DNA from: JANQFV01 sp964468185
GTDB lineage: Bacteria > Planctomycetota > Phycisphaerae > UBA1845 > Fen-1342
DNA: 64,000 nt
Assembly: GCA_964468185.1 (NCBI GenBank)
Contig: CAYXTR010000008.1
Span: forward strand, 97,857 to 161,856
Direction: 5' to 3'
The translations under genes were made by a program, and so were the position numbers. Of the stretch, positions 43,518-52,255 are shown in pieces. How positions within the stretch are numbered: position 1 is the first letter of the stretch; every line of letters starts with the position of its first letter. The notes beneath the pieces are model-generated. The model saw only the letters and a program-made list of their open reading frames with translations, ran no database searches and had not been told where the DNA came from.

Positions 43518-43637
43518 GAAGCCGCCGCATTTTGCATCGCCGCTCCGCTCTTTCAGCCCCGAGTTTCTCCGCGCCAAGCCCTGGTCATCCCGGTATACTA
43601 AGCGCAGGCACGAGACCATCAGCATGGAGGTGCAGCG

Positions 43638-44585
43638 ATGCTCTCAAACCGTTTCCTCATGCCTGCCACCATCGGCCTCGCTCTGTTGCTCGCGGCAGGC
43701 GGCGCTGCTGCCGAGGACGCGTCCGATGCGTCGCAAGGCGCTGCCATCCAGGCCAAGCCAGCGGTGTTGGTGCTGCGCGTCTGGGACCATGGGCAGCGTC
43801 AGCGGGCACCCCGTGTCGACGTACTCGAGCCGCCGGGCATGAATTGGCCGCTCCGCACGGCGGACGAGGCCGAGCCGCACGTGGTGGTGTTCGATGAGGG
43901 TGCGCCGCAGCTCGGTAACGGGTTTGAGCTGGTTAAGCGATGGAAGCCGGGCGTGCGGGCGCGCGGGCTCGAGTATTTCATCTATCAGATCGACCTTGAT
44001 AACCCATCCGTGGCCAAGCACTGGCGTGAGCTTTCCAAAGCGCAATTTGCTGAACGACGGCGGCAACAGGCGTTGCTAAAAGGTGAACGGAAGTGGAAGC
44101 AGCGCAAGCGGCGGCTGCTGGATGCCAATCGGCAAGCGGTCTATGACGGGATCGCGCTATTGCGGGCCGAATCGTATCGGCATGCCCTGATCAAGCTGGC
44201 GCTGGCGGCCGAGCTCAATCATGGTGACCCCATTTCGCGGCTGCATCTGGCCCAGGCGCGGATGGCGCTGGGGCACGACGCGGAGGCCGGTCGGTTGCTA
44301 CGGCGGGCGCTGGAGCTGCAGCCGAAGCTGGTGCCGATGAAGCTGAATCTGGACGAGTATTACTCGTCGCCGCTGGAGTTTCATGCGCAGATCGATGCGT
44401 TGACGCAGCGGCTGGAGGAGAAGAAGGACGCTTCACACGATGAGCACTTTCTGCTCGGTTTCATGGAGTTTCAGCGCGACCGCTGGGAGGCGGCCCACGA
44501 GCAGTTTCGCCGGGCGGCCGAGACGCTCAAGGACGATGATCGGCTGAAGAAGTTTCTCTCGCTCACCCGTCCGGCCGAGCAGTAG
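43638..44585 (+). CDS. Exported TPR-like protein of unknown function
   Basis: ATG 43638 has GGAGGTG upstream and a signal peptide cut near 'GGAAA-ED' (about 25). A basic helical segment (about 130-175, 'FAERRRQQALLKGERKWKQR') precedes two or three TPR-like units ('ALIKLALAAELNHGDPISRL', 'EAGRLLRRALELQP'). I do not recognise the family; the protein is likely periplasmic and binds another protein. Confidence 0.75.
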   Translation: MLSNRFLMPATIGLALLLAAGGAAAEDASDASQGAAIQAKPAVLVLRVWDHGQRQRAPRVDVLEPPGMNWPLRTADEAEPHVVVFDEGAPQLGNGFELVKRWKPGVRARGLEYFIYQIDLDNPSVAKHWRELSKAQFAERRRQQALLKGERKWKQRKRRLLDANRQAVYDGIALLRAESYRHALIKLALAAELNHGDPISRLHLAQARMALGHDAEAGRLLRRALELQPKLVPMKLNLDEYYSSPLEFHAQIDALTQRLEEKKDASHDEHFLLGFMEFQRDRWEAAHEQFRRAAETLKDDDRLKKFLSLTRPAEQ

Positions 44586-44753
44586 CCCCGGTCTTCCGTT
44601 TGATCAGGCATCCGGGCTGACTCCGGCTCTGTACGCGGGGGTCAATCGCGCGCAAAATATGTGTGGGTTATCGGGCGTCTCCGGCGGTTGTGGGCATTTT
44701 GCCGCCCATTACCGCGGAGGCTTCACATGGACATGAAGGAAGGAGATACAGAG

Positions 44754-45335
44754 ATGAAACGTATGTATGTTGTCGCCGCGCTTTCCCTGTTCGCGCTGCT
44801 CGTTATTGCTGCGGGCTGTCAGCGGCCGAAGATGTCGGAGATGATGGTGCAGCCGGAGCGACCCGCGGCACTTGACAAGCTGGATGTTTTTGTCGGTACG
44901 TGGACCGGCGAGTCCACCGCGACCATGCCCAACAGTGACGAGAAGCTGACGGGGACCGGGGTGAACAAGGTCTACTGGACGGCGGACAACTGGCTGCTCG
45001 TTGAAGAGCTCGAAGTCACGATGGAGAATGGGGAGAAGATGAAGGGCATGGGCGTGTGGACGTATGACCCGAGCATCAAGAAGTTCCGCGTCCACTGGTT
45101 CGACAACTGGGGCATGATTGCGACGGCGACCAGCCACTATGACGAGGACGCCGGGCTGTGGCGGATGAAGGGCAAGAGCGAGATGCTGGCGAAGAACTTC
45201 ACGAGCCACGGCAAGGGTACGGCGAAGATGGTGGGCCCTGACACAATGGAATGGCATCACAGCGAGTACATGGGTCCGTTGATGATGTTCAAGATGTTCG
45301 AGATGAAGGGCGTGAATCACCGGACCGGCAGCTAG
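44754..45335 (+). CDS. DUF1579-type lipoprotein
   Basis: ATG 44754 follows AAGGAG. The signal ends in 'VIAAGC', so Cys22 is probably lipidated. The body (about 45-190) matches DUF1579-like proteins in its 'LDVFVGTWTGE' start and 'NWLLVEELEV', 'GVWTYDPSIKKFRVHWFDNW' strands, an eight- or ten-stranded barrel. Such proteins have no settled function; a lipocalin-like ligand role is a guess. Confidence 0.82.
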   Translation: MKRMYVVAALSLFALLVIAAGCQRPKMSEMMVQPERPAALDKLDVFVGTWTGESTATMPNSDEKLTGTGVNKVYWTADNWLLVEELEVTMENGEKMKGMGVWTYDPSIKKFRVHWFDNWGMIATATSHYDEDAGLWRMKGKSEMLAKNFTSHGKGTAKMVGPDTMEWHHSEYMGPLMMFKMFEMKGVNHRTGS

Positions 45336-45552
45336 CCCGGCGACAACGGAATCGGGGACGTCGCATCAACGCGTGTGGCGTCCCCTCTGCTTGCGCGTGC
45401 GGTTCGGTCGTCCTCCGCCACACGCGGGTGGGGCCGCCATCCGCGAGACAAGATGGCGGGCGGGACGCCCGCCCCACCTCGATGCGTGGCGGACGTCAGG
45501 CTCGGCGGCGTAACGCTGCAGCGCTGGCCGACCGGAGGTGGGTTCTCCAATA

Positions 45553-45581
45553 GCTGACCGACCGGAGGTCGGTCCCCCAAG
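45553..45581 (+). repeat. 29-nt hairpin repeat, copy 2
   Basis: Exact reverse complement of 35884-35912, with the GACCGACC/GGTCGGTC stem. A degenerate copy, 'gccgaccggaggtgggttct', lies immediately before it, so the unit is tandem here. It lies 13 nt from the end of the minus-strand phosphatase gene. Confidence 0.75.
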
Positions 45582-45593
45582 AACGAAGGCGGG

Positions 45594-47111
45594 CTAGGCC
45601 CAGTGTGGTTCCGCCACCTCGGGTGCGTTTGCGGCGTAGGCCTGGGCGGCAGCCGCGGTCATTTGCGGGTTGCGGTGCGTGATGCCGAGCAACTCCGCCA
45701 ACCGGTCGTAGGCGTCGGTGTTCTTCAGCAATCCGCCAAAGTGCTCGGCACCGGGACCGAACGACGTGATCAGCACCAGATCCTGGGTGTGAGAGACGCC
45801 GGTCCAGCCGACGCTTGTATAGTTGCCGAGCATCTGCCCGAGGAGACCGACCAGGTTGCGATGCTGGCTGCTGAGTTCCAGCGGCAGGTCGCCGTTCAGA
45901 GCGCTGCGCAGCGTCTGGACCTCGTCTTTTTGCAAGGTCAATCCGAATGCCCGCTGAACGAGCGCGGTGAGCGCCTCGGCGTCCGGGGGATTCCCGTTGG
46001 CGCCGTGCTTGAGTTGGTCGCCGATACCCTCATAGGAGGCCTTGGCCCGCACGAGCCGTTCGAAGCAGGTGTTCGTCTCGCGATAGCGCGACCCGGAGCC
46101 ATTCAGGCCCGGATTGGCATTGCCATGGTCCGACGTGATGACCACCAACGTGTCCGGGTGCTGGGAGGCAAAGCGCCGGGCAACGGCGACGGCGTCGTCA
46201 AACGCGAGTTGATCCCACAGCAGCGCCGCCGCGTCGTTTGCATGCGCGGCGTGGTCGACCCGACCGCCCTCGACCTGAAGCAGGAAGCCGCGCTCGTCAC
46301 GGGCGAGGATTTCGAGCGCCTTCTGCGTCATCTCCGCCAGGGTGGGGACCTTCTTCCAGATGTGATCCTGGTTGCGGTGGTCGATGGTGTAGGGCAGGTG
46401 GTCCTCCCAGAACAGCCCGAGCACCTTGTCCGGCTGCTGGGCGGACTGCACCTGGCGGCGGCGATCCCAGAAGGAGTAGCCGGCGTCGGTGTATTCGGCG
46501 ATGAGGTCGCGCCCGTCGCCGCGCTTGTCCACGTCGAAATACCCGATGCCGCCGCCCATCAGCACGTCGACGGTGCCGAGGTATTGCGGGGCGATCTGAT
46601 GGTGAGCGTCGCGGCTGGCCTGGATGGATGCGAAGCCGGCCGGCGTGGCGTGGGTCATCTGCGTAGTGGTGACGAGACCGACACGGCGGCCGGTGGCCGG
46701 GACCAGCTTGCCGATCGGGGTCATTTCCGTGCCGTCGGGGAGCACGTTGAGCGATCCGTTGAACACGCGTGAGCCGCTGGCCCACGCGGTCGAGGCGGCC
46801 GCCGAGTCCGTGACGAGGGAGTTCAGCGAGCCGGTCTCGAAGAGACCGTGAACGCTGCTCGGGCTTTGCAGCAGTTCATACCACTGGGTGGTCTGCTGGC
46901 GCGCCAGTTGGGAGAAGGGCTCGGCCATGGACGGGACGCCCATGCTCATGCCGTCGGAGACCATAAAGATGACGTTGCGTGGCTGGCCTTTCGACCGCCG
47001 GCTTGGCGGCGCCTTCGCATAGGTGCGCGGGCCACTCAGACCGGCCACGAGGCCGGTTGCGAGGCCCAACTCGAGAAGTTCGCGCCGCGATAATCCGATG
47101 TTGCCGCTCAT
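45594..47111 (-). CDS. Tat-exported alkaline phosphatase (PhoA family)
   Basis: The N-terminus carries Arg9-Arg10 in 'LSRRELLELGLATGLVAGL', a Tat signal. The catalytic set is present: Asp53 in 'FMVSDGMS', nucleophile Ser103 in 'VTDSAAASTAWASG', 'RVDHAAHAND' and 'ITSDHGNAN' for the two Zn and Mg ions, and a late His in 'GWTGVSHTQD'. It releases phosphate from monoesters in the periplasm. At 505 residues it is of normal length. A -10 element lies about 62 nt upstream; no Pho box is evident. Confidence 0.92.
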   Translation of the reverse strand: MSGNIGLSRRELLELGLATGLVAGLSGPRTYAKAPPSRRSKGQPRNVIFMVSDGMSMGVPSMAEPFSQLARQQTTQWYELLQSPSSVHGLFETGSLNSLVTDSAAASTAWASGSRVFNGSLNVLPDGTEMTPIGKLVPATGRRVGLVTTTQMTHATPAGFASIQASRDAHHQIAPQYLGTVDVLMGGGIGYFDVDKRGDGRDLIAEYTDAGYSFWDRRRQVQSAQQPDKVLGLFWEDHLPYTIDHRNQDHIWKKVPTLAEMTQKALEILARDERGFLLQVEGGRVDHAAHANDAAALLWDQLAFDDAVAVARRFASQHPDTLVVITSDHGNANPGLNGSGSRYRETNTCFERLVRAKASYEGIGDQLKHGANGNPPDAEALTALVQRAFGLTLQKDEVQTLRSALNGDLPLELSSQHRNLVGLLGQMLGNYTSVGWTGVSHTQDLVLITSFGPGAEHFGGLLKNTDAYDRLAELLGITHRNPQMTAAAAQAYAANAPEVAEPHWA

Positions 47112-47172
47112 GGACTTGACTCTCTCATTCCCGGGTCGCGTCGGCGATGTCCCAGTGACGCCGCGCCGTGCG

Positions 47173-47178
47173 ATTATA
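47173..47178 (-). promoter_or_regulatory. Candidate -10 element for the alkaline phosphatase gene
   Basis: Read on the minus strand this is TATAAT, in an AT-rich island 62 nt before the start codon. The surrounding 40 nt are the most AT-rich of the neighbourhood. No good -35 was found at 16-18 nt. Confidence 0.4.
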
Positions 47179-47258
47179 GCGGACTAAATAAGGTCGAATT
47201 GTTAAAGGTTTGTTTGCGCCGTCGGTAGCTGGCGTAGGATTTCGTCGCGTCTGGCCAC

Positions 47259-49082
47259 CTAGTCCTTCACCGGGACCGGGCCGGCGAGGAGCTCATACTC
47301 GTCCAGCGGGGTGCGATCGCCGGTGCGAATCTGCTCGCAATTGGCGTGGACATTCCGCATTTCGACCTGGATGTACCGCCGGGCAACGTGCGTCTTCCGC
47401 TCCCGCATGCGGTCGTACCAGTCCGGGTCGGAGGTGGTCCGCGGCGGGTTTGGCTGGCCCGGATTGGCTGCGTCCATCCCGCCCGCCTGGTGCAGGAGGA
47501 GGTGGCCCATGAGCACGGCAGCCGCGGCGTCCACCAGCCGGCGGCCGGCGAGGTCGAGATAATCCGTGCCAGCGTTCTTGACGAACTGGATTGCTTGCAG
47601 CACCTGCTCCTTGCCGTCGACAAGCAGGCTACGCAGCTCGCTCAAGCCGCCATCCGTATACGGCGTCTTCTCGAGTTCCGTAATCCGCTTCTCGAACGCG
47701 CCGGAGCACACGCCACGGACGGCCGCGACAATCTGCAACTGACTGGTGCCTTCATAGATGGTGGTGATGCGGGCGTCACGCAGGTAGCGCTCCGCCGGGT
47801 AGTCCTGCATGTAGCCGGAGCCGCCGAGCACCTGCAACGCGGTGTCGGCGACGCGGACGCACATCTCGGACGCGTGGTACTTGGCCATGGGCGTCATCAT
47901 GCCGTTGAGCCGCTTGAGCTGCTTGGCGAGCTGTTTGCGCTCCTTGAGCTCATCCTTGTCCGCGGGCGGGTCGAACTCGACGATCATGTTGTTGTTGTTT
48001 TCGAGGTCGCAAATGCGGCTGGTCTCGTACACGAGCGCCCGCGTCGCTTCGATCTGGACCTTCATGTGCGTGATCATGTCCGCGACCGCCGGGAGCCGCT
48101 CGATCGGGCCACCGAACTGGCGACGTGAGTGGGCGTACTCGCGTGCGAGACGATAGGCCGCCTCGGCGACGCCCATCGACTGGGCGGCGATGCCCACGCG
48201 GGCGCCGTTCATGAGGGCCATGACGTACGTGATCAGACCGCGTTGCCGCTGGCCGATCAGGCGGGCCGGGGCGTCGTCGTAGACCAATTCGCAAGTCGGA
48301 GAACCATGGATGCCGAGCTTGTGCTCGAGGTGGCGTACGCGGACGCGTTCGCTGCGGTCGGAGATGAACAGGCTCAGGCCGCGGCCGTCGGCGACGTCGT
48401 GCTCGCTACGGGCCAGCGTGAGCAGCACTTCGCCACACCCGTTGGTGATGAAGCGCTTGACGCCACGGAGGTACCACTGCCCGTCCTCGTCCTGCAACGC
48501 CTTCAGCCGTACGGCCTGCAGGTCGCTGCCGGCGTCCGGCTCGGTGAGGACCATCGCCCCGGTGACTTCGCCGCGGGCGAAGCGCGGGAGGTATTCGTCT
48601 TTGACGTCATCATCTGCGAAGGCGTGGATCGTCTCGGCGATGCCCTGGAGGCCGAAGATGTTCATGAGTGACGCATCAGCGCGACTGACCATCTCGATCG
48701 CCATGGTGTAGATCAGATTGGGGCAGTTCAGTCCGCCGTAGCGGCGCGGCAGCGTGAAGCCCATCAGGTCGGCCTGGGCGAGGCGCTTGAGATTGTCCTT
48801 GACGAGCGGATGAAGGCTGACGGTGCCGTCTTCGTTGAGCGTATTGCCTTCGCGGTCGATCTGTTCGGCGCGTGGCGCGATTGTGTTGCCCGCGACGTCG
48901 CCGACGATCTGGAGCACGCGGCGATAGCTGTCGAGGGCATCGCTCTCGTCAGCCGGGGCATAGTCGATCTGCGGGTTATCGGCGTCGCGGAAGTCGCGTT
49001 CCTGAATCCGCGCGATCTCGCCGAGATTGATGTGCTCGAACAGGAACCGAATGTCGTCGTTGTCCAGGAAGAAGTTCGCCAT
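47259..49082 (-). CDS. Acyl-CoA dehydrogenase
   Basis: The 607-residue flavoprotein oxidises acyl-CoA to enoyl-CoA. Key segments are 'AMVLTEPDAGSDLQAVRLKA' (FAD-binding), 'IHGSPTCELVYDDAPARLIG', 'NGARVGIAAQSMGVAEAAYR', 'LGGSGYMQDYPAERYLRDAR' and 'IYEGTSQLQ' with the catalytic Glu. The extra roughly 150 C-terminal residues are typical of the long bacterial FadE-like class that may partner with an ETF. No ETF or thiolase is nearby, so the chain length preference is unknown. Confidence 0.93.
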   Translation of the reverse strand: MANFFLDNDDIRFLFEHINLGEIARIQERDFRDADNPQIDYAPADESDALDSYRRVLQIVGDVAGNTIAPRAEQIDREGNTLNEDGTVSLHPLVKDNLKRLAQADLMGFTLPRRYGGLNCPNLIYTMAIEMVSRADASLMNIFGLQGIAETIHAFADDDVKDEYLPRFARGEVTGAMVLTEPDAGSDLQAVRLKALQDEDGQWYLRGVKRFITNGCGEVLLTLARSEHDVADGRGLSLFISDRSERVRVRHLEHKLGIHGSPTCELVYDDAPARLIGQRQRGLITYVMALMNGARVGIAAQSMGVAEAAYRLAREYAHSRRQFGGPIERLPAVADMITHMKVQIEATRALVYETSRICDLENNNNMIVEFDPPADKDELKERKQLAKQLKRLNGMMTPMAKYHASEMCVRVADTALQVLGGSGYMQDYPAERYLRDARITTIYEGTSQLQIVAAVRGVCSGAFEKRITELEKTPYTDGGLSELRSLLVDGKEQVLQAIQFVKNAGTDYLDLAGRRLVDAAAAVLMGHLLLHQAGGMDAANPGQPNPPRTTSDPDWYDRMRERKTHVARRYIQVEMRNVHANCEQIRTGDRTPLDEYELLAGPVPVKD

Positions 49083-49092
49083 CCGTCAATCC

Positions 49093-49599
49093 TCAGTCGC
49101 TTGCACGTGCACGTGGGTCGTCTCCCCGCGACGACAATCCAAGCTGCGGCCCAAGCAAATGCCAACAGTACAACCCGGCCGACACCGTAATGGCGCCGAA
49201 GAGCCACAGGGTCCATCCCGGCGTGCCGAGCCGGAGCAAATCGCCAGCATCCCCGGCGGCCAGGAACGATCCCGCTCCCAGGTACGCGCCGTTGGCGATC
49301 AGGCATAAGCCGCTAAACGCCAGCAGTATGCGGCGGATTCGCGGGCGCGTCCAGCCGATCGCCAGTGCCACGAGTGGAATCGCACAGCCCCATGCCGGCC
49401 CGCCCCAGACGATGAAGCGCGTCGTCGTGGCACCGAGCAGGTCGGTTCGCGAGAATCCCATCAGCGGAATCACGACGCGCTCGACGCGGACGCCGGAGAG
49501 CCAGGCGTGCAACACGTGCCCGAGCTCGTGTACGGCCAGCAGCGCCAGCCAGCCCGCGTATGCCCCCGTCAGTAGCAGTACCCACCGCATCCACTTCAC
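49093..49599 (-). CDS. Membrane protein with HELGH motif (M50-like)
   Basis: GTG 49599 is chosen because GGGAGGGG is 10 nt upstream; ATG 49590 is the alternative. The first helix carries 'VHELGH' (His24-His28), the zinc motif of site-2-protease-like enzymes, followed by three more helices. The second ligand motif of M50 proteases (NxxPxPxLDGG) is not seen, and the protein is short (168 residues). It could be a reduced M50 relative or a metal-binding membrane protein. It lies 19 nt after mqnE. Confidence 0.75.
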   Translation of the reverse strand: MKWMRWVLLLTGAYAGWLALLAVHELGHVLHAWLSGVRVERVVIPLMGFSRTDLLGATTTRFIVWGGPAWGCAIPLVALAIGWTRPRIRRILLAFSGLCLIANGAYLGAGSFLAAGDAGDLLRLGTPGWTLWLFGAITVSAGLYCWHLLGPQLGLSSRGDDPRARASD

Positions 49600-49618
49600 G
49601 TGGCGGCTTCCCCTCCCG

Positions 49619-50782
49619 CTATGCCGTCGACCGCGCCACGGGCCGATAGAGCGTGTCGCGCTCCACCGGCTCACAGCCGGCCTCGCGGATGAGGCGGCGG
49701 ATGCGCTCGACTGGCAGTTCCTGGCGCTGGGTCTGGCCGCCGGCGGCGCGCTTCGTGATATCGTACCAAACCACCGTCCCATCGAAGTCGTCGACGCCCC
49801 AATTCAGGGCAACCTGCGCGAGCTCGATCGACTGCATGATCCAAAAGGCCTTGATGTGGTCGAAGTTATCGAGCATCAGCCGGCTGATCGCGAGTGTCCG
49901 CAGGTCGTCGAGCCCGGTCGGCCCCGGCAGATGCTCGAGCTCCGAGCCCTCCGGGATAAACGACAGCGGCACGAAGCACTGGAACGCCGCCTTACGCTCG
50001 GCCCGCGACTGGTCCTGATGCTCGCGCAGCTTGAGCATGTGTCCCAACCGCTCGTCCACCGACTCGATATGACCGTAGAGCATGGTCGCGTTTGACGGAA
50101 TGCCGAGTTCGTGGGCCACACGGTGTACGTCGAACCAGTGCTGCTCGCCGACCTTGTTCTTGAACGTCTCCGCGTGGACGCGCTCGTCGAAAATTTCCGC
50201 GCCACCGCCGGGGAGGCTGTCGAGGCCCGCCTGACGTAACGCGATCAGCACTTCGGCGATCGACATCCGTGGCTGGCTGATGCGGGTGAAGTGGACGATT
50301 TCGATGGCGGTGAAGGCCTTGATGTGCAGGTTGGGACAGGCGTCCTTGATCGCCCGGCACATGTCGGTGTAGTAGGAGAACGGCAACGCGGGGTGCAACC
50401 CGCCCACGATGTGCACTTCGGTCGCGTCCTGCTCAGCAGCCTGGCGGGCCTGCTCGACGACCTGCTCGACACGGAGCTCGTAGGCGTCCGCTGGCGGCGG
50501 CTCCTTTCGGCTGTACGGCCGCTTGAACGAGCAGAACTTGCACCGTAGCACGCAGAAGTTCGTGTAGTTGATGTGACGATTGATGTTGTAGAACGCCTGG
50601 CGTCCGTGGCGCCGCTCGCGGGCGATGTTTGCCAGCTCGCCGAGCGTGTGGATGTCGGGCGTGCGGTACAACGTCTGGCCGTCGGCCAGCGTGAGTCGCG
50701 CGCCGGCCAGGACTTTCTCGCGGATTGAGGCGAGGTTCGGGTCGCGGGTCGTCTCAGCAGCGGATTGCAGGGCCTTAATCAC
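49619..50782 (-). CDS. mqnE: Aminofutalosine synthase (menaquinone)
   Basis: MqnE is the radical SAM enzyme that joins SAM and a 3-carboxyvinyloxybenzoate to aminodeoxyfutalosine, the first committed futalosine step. The cluster motif is CVLRCKFC (Cys77, Cys81, Cys84). 'EVHIVGGLHPALPFSYY', 'DSLPGGGAEIFDERV' and 'YGHIESVDERLGHM' separate it from MqnC and CofH. The organism therefore probably makes menaquinone by the futalosine route, but no other mqn gene is in the window. Confidence 0.94.
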   Translation of the reverse strand: MIKALQSAAETTRDPNLASIREKVLAGARLTLADGQTLYRTPDIHTLGELANIARERRHGRQAFYNINRHINYTNFCVLRCKFCSFKRPYSRKEPPPADAYELRVEQVVEQARQAAEQDATEVHIVGGLHPALPFSYYTDMCRAIKDACPNLHIKAFTAIEIVHFTRISQPRMSIAEVLIALRQAGLDSLPGGGAEIFDERVHAETFKNKVGEQHWFDVHRVAHELGIPSNATMLYGHIESVDERLGHMLKLREHQDQSRAERKAAFQCFVPLSFIPEGSELEHLPGPTGLDDLRTLAISRLMLDNFDHIKAFWIMQSIELAQVALNWGVDDFDGTVVWYDITKRAAGGQTQRQELPVERIRRLIREAGCEPVERDTLYRPVARSTA

Positions 50783-50982
50783 GATGAGTTCTCATTTGCA
50801 GTAAGCGCGCCGCGCGAGATTGTGAATAAAGTCGCTCCGGGCACGAACGCCGAATCAAACGCGTCGAAAATGGCGGAGCGTCGACAATAATCATAGCGAG
50901 CGGGAACAACCGCCGCCTCTTTGGGGTTCCCGAGAGTAACAAGGGCAGAGTACTCCGCTTTGGCAGTGAATTGGAGCCGAGC

Positions 50983-51072
50983 ATGAAAGGTCAGACCTGG
51001 CTGATTCCGGTAATCCTGATTGTGGGACTGTATGCGGTCTATCGTTATTCGGGCGGCAGCGGATCGCAGTGA
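50983..51072 (+). CDS. 29-residue membrane anchor peptide, in frame with the next gene
   Basis: A short frame with TTGGAG upstream encodes MKGQTWLIPVILIVGLYAVY followed by RYSGGSGSQ: one N-terminal membrane helix and a Gly/Ser linker. Its TGA (51070-51072) is in the same frame as the thioredoxin gene, only two sense codons before that ATG. It looks like the missing signal-anchor of a TlpA-type protein. It may be a real small protein, or the first exon-like part of one gene split by TGA. Confidence 0.6.
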   Translation: MKGQTWLIPVILIVGLYAVYRYSGGSGSQ

Positions 51073-51078
51073 GGGGCG

Positions 51079-51555
51079 ATGCCTCAGCGACCCGGTGCGG
51101 GTCGTGCGGTCGAGACGGGTCAGGCGCGCTTCACGGCGACGACGATGGCGGACGAGAAGCTGCGTTTTCCCGAGGATTATCAGGACCGTTTCGTGCTGCT
51201 CGACTTTTGGGCCACCTGGTGCGGGCCCTGCCGAAGGGAGATGCCGCACGTGATTGCCGCCCACGAGAAGTTCTCCGACGCCGGCCTGGCGGTGATTGGT
51301 GTGTCGCTCGACAAGCCACGTCGCGTCGGTGTTGACCGTGTGCGCAGCTTCGTGCAGGAAAGCAACATGGACTGGCCGCAGGTTTATGAGGGCGCCGAGC
51401 AGTTGGCCAATCAGTTCGGCGTGACGGGCATCCCCGCCGCGTTTCTGTTGGATGGCAGGACGGGCAAGATCGTCGCGTCCGGCAGTGATCTGCGTGGCGA
51501 TGCGCTGGAACGGACCATTCAGCAACACCTGAGCGCACTGGCTGCGCGTCGTTGA
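51079..51555 (+). CDS. TlpA/ResA-like thioredoxin
   Basis: A thioredoxin-fold protein with active site WCGPC (Cys48, Cys51) in 'LLDFWATWCGPCRREMPHVI', the strand 'AVIGVSLDKP' and the cis-Pro 'GVTGIPAAFLLD'. TlpA-like proteins are usually membrane-anchored reductases of the envelope, but this frame has no signal. The missing anchor lies just upstream in the same frame, cut by TGA. The start codon has only GAGGGG two bases before it, too close to be a good ribosome binding site. Whether it is made separately is open. Confidence 0.85.
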   Translation: MPQRPGAGRAVETGQARFTATTMADEKLRFPEDYQDRFVLLDFWATWCGPCRREMPHVIAAHEKFSDAGLAVIGVSLDKPRRVGVDRVRSFVQESNMDWPQVYEGAEQLANQFGVTGIPAAFLLDGRTGKIVASGSDLRGDALERTIQQHLSALAARR

Positions 51556-51662
51556 CGCGTGCGATCGGGCTTGTGACGCACATTTGCACCGGCTGTCAAT
51601 CGCGGCCACAATCGCCAGGGTGTACTCCTGATGACCGCGCAGCAAAAGAGCCGGTGAGTGTT

Positions 51663-51932
51663 ATGCGTTACATCTTTGCCAATGGGAACCTCAGGCAGTT
51701 TTGGCTGGCGCCCGCCCTGCTGGGCGTCGTGCTGATCGCGCTGGGGATTCTGTTGCTGGCCAAGCCCGAGTTAGTGGCATACATCATGGCGTATCTGGGG
51801 GCCGCCATCCTCATCATCGCCGGCGTCAGTTTGATTACCACGGCCTGGCGACTGCGCAGCAACATCAGCTATCACCGCGTCGACGAGCACTGGCGCGTCG
51901 AGGATTCGCACCGCCAACCGCCTGGTGAGTAA
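51663..51932 (+). CDS. Small two-helix membrane protein (HdeD-like)
   Basis: ATG 51663 yields 89 residues with GGTGAG upstream. Two adjacent hydrophobic helices ('LAPALLGVVLIALGILLLAK' and 'AYIMAYLGAAILIIAGVSLI') joined by a short Pro-Glu turn resemble one repeat of the DUF308/HdeD family. The tail is polar and basic. The function is unknown. Confidence 0.7.
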   Translation: MRYIFANGNLRQFWLAPALLGVVLIALGILLLAKPELVAYIMAYLGAAILIIAGVSLITTAWRLRSNISYHRVDEHWRVEDSHRQPPGE

Positions 51933-51935
51933 GGC

Positions 51936-52142
51936 CTACGCCTCCGCGTTGGCCACGGCGGATTCCGACGCCACATTGATGAACGCCCGCATGAAGGCAC
52001 CGAAGAGGCTGGTCGACGTGGTGATCAGCCCGTCCTCAACCGTCGCTCGCAGCGTCGGGTCGCAGCCCTGAAGGAACATCACGCTGCCGGTGAGTGTGAT
52101 CATCGTCCGCCAGAAGGCGTTGTTGAGTCGCTTCCGAATCAT
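51936..52142 (-). CDS. Very small lipoprotein
   Basis: The 68-residue product has a signal ending 'VMFLQGC' (Cys27) and a short mature part beginning 'CDPTLRATVEDG'. Lipoproteins with a CDPTLR start and an amphipathic helix occur in planctomycetes, but I know no function. It converges with the HdeD-like gene with 3 nt between the ends. Confidence 0.7.
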   Translation of the reverse strand: MIRKRLNNAFWRTMITLTGSVMFLQGCDPTLRATVEDGLITTSTSLFGAFMRAFINVASESAVANAEA

Positions 52143-52255
52143 GCACTACTCCCTGATCAGGGCTTCTCGCCGCATGGGCATGCTACCGCGCCCGGGCTGA
52201 CCTCACCACCGGAGCTACCGGGCGATCGACGGTATCCCGCCCGGCTACGTGGTGT

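Noticed and set aside
51060..51110. Firm selenocysteine call for the TGA at 51070
   Set aside because: The hairpin meets loose spacing rules only, the residue would sit in a linker and not in a redox motif, and no sel gene is visible; kept only as one possible reading.
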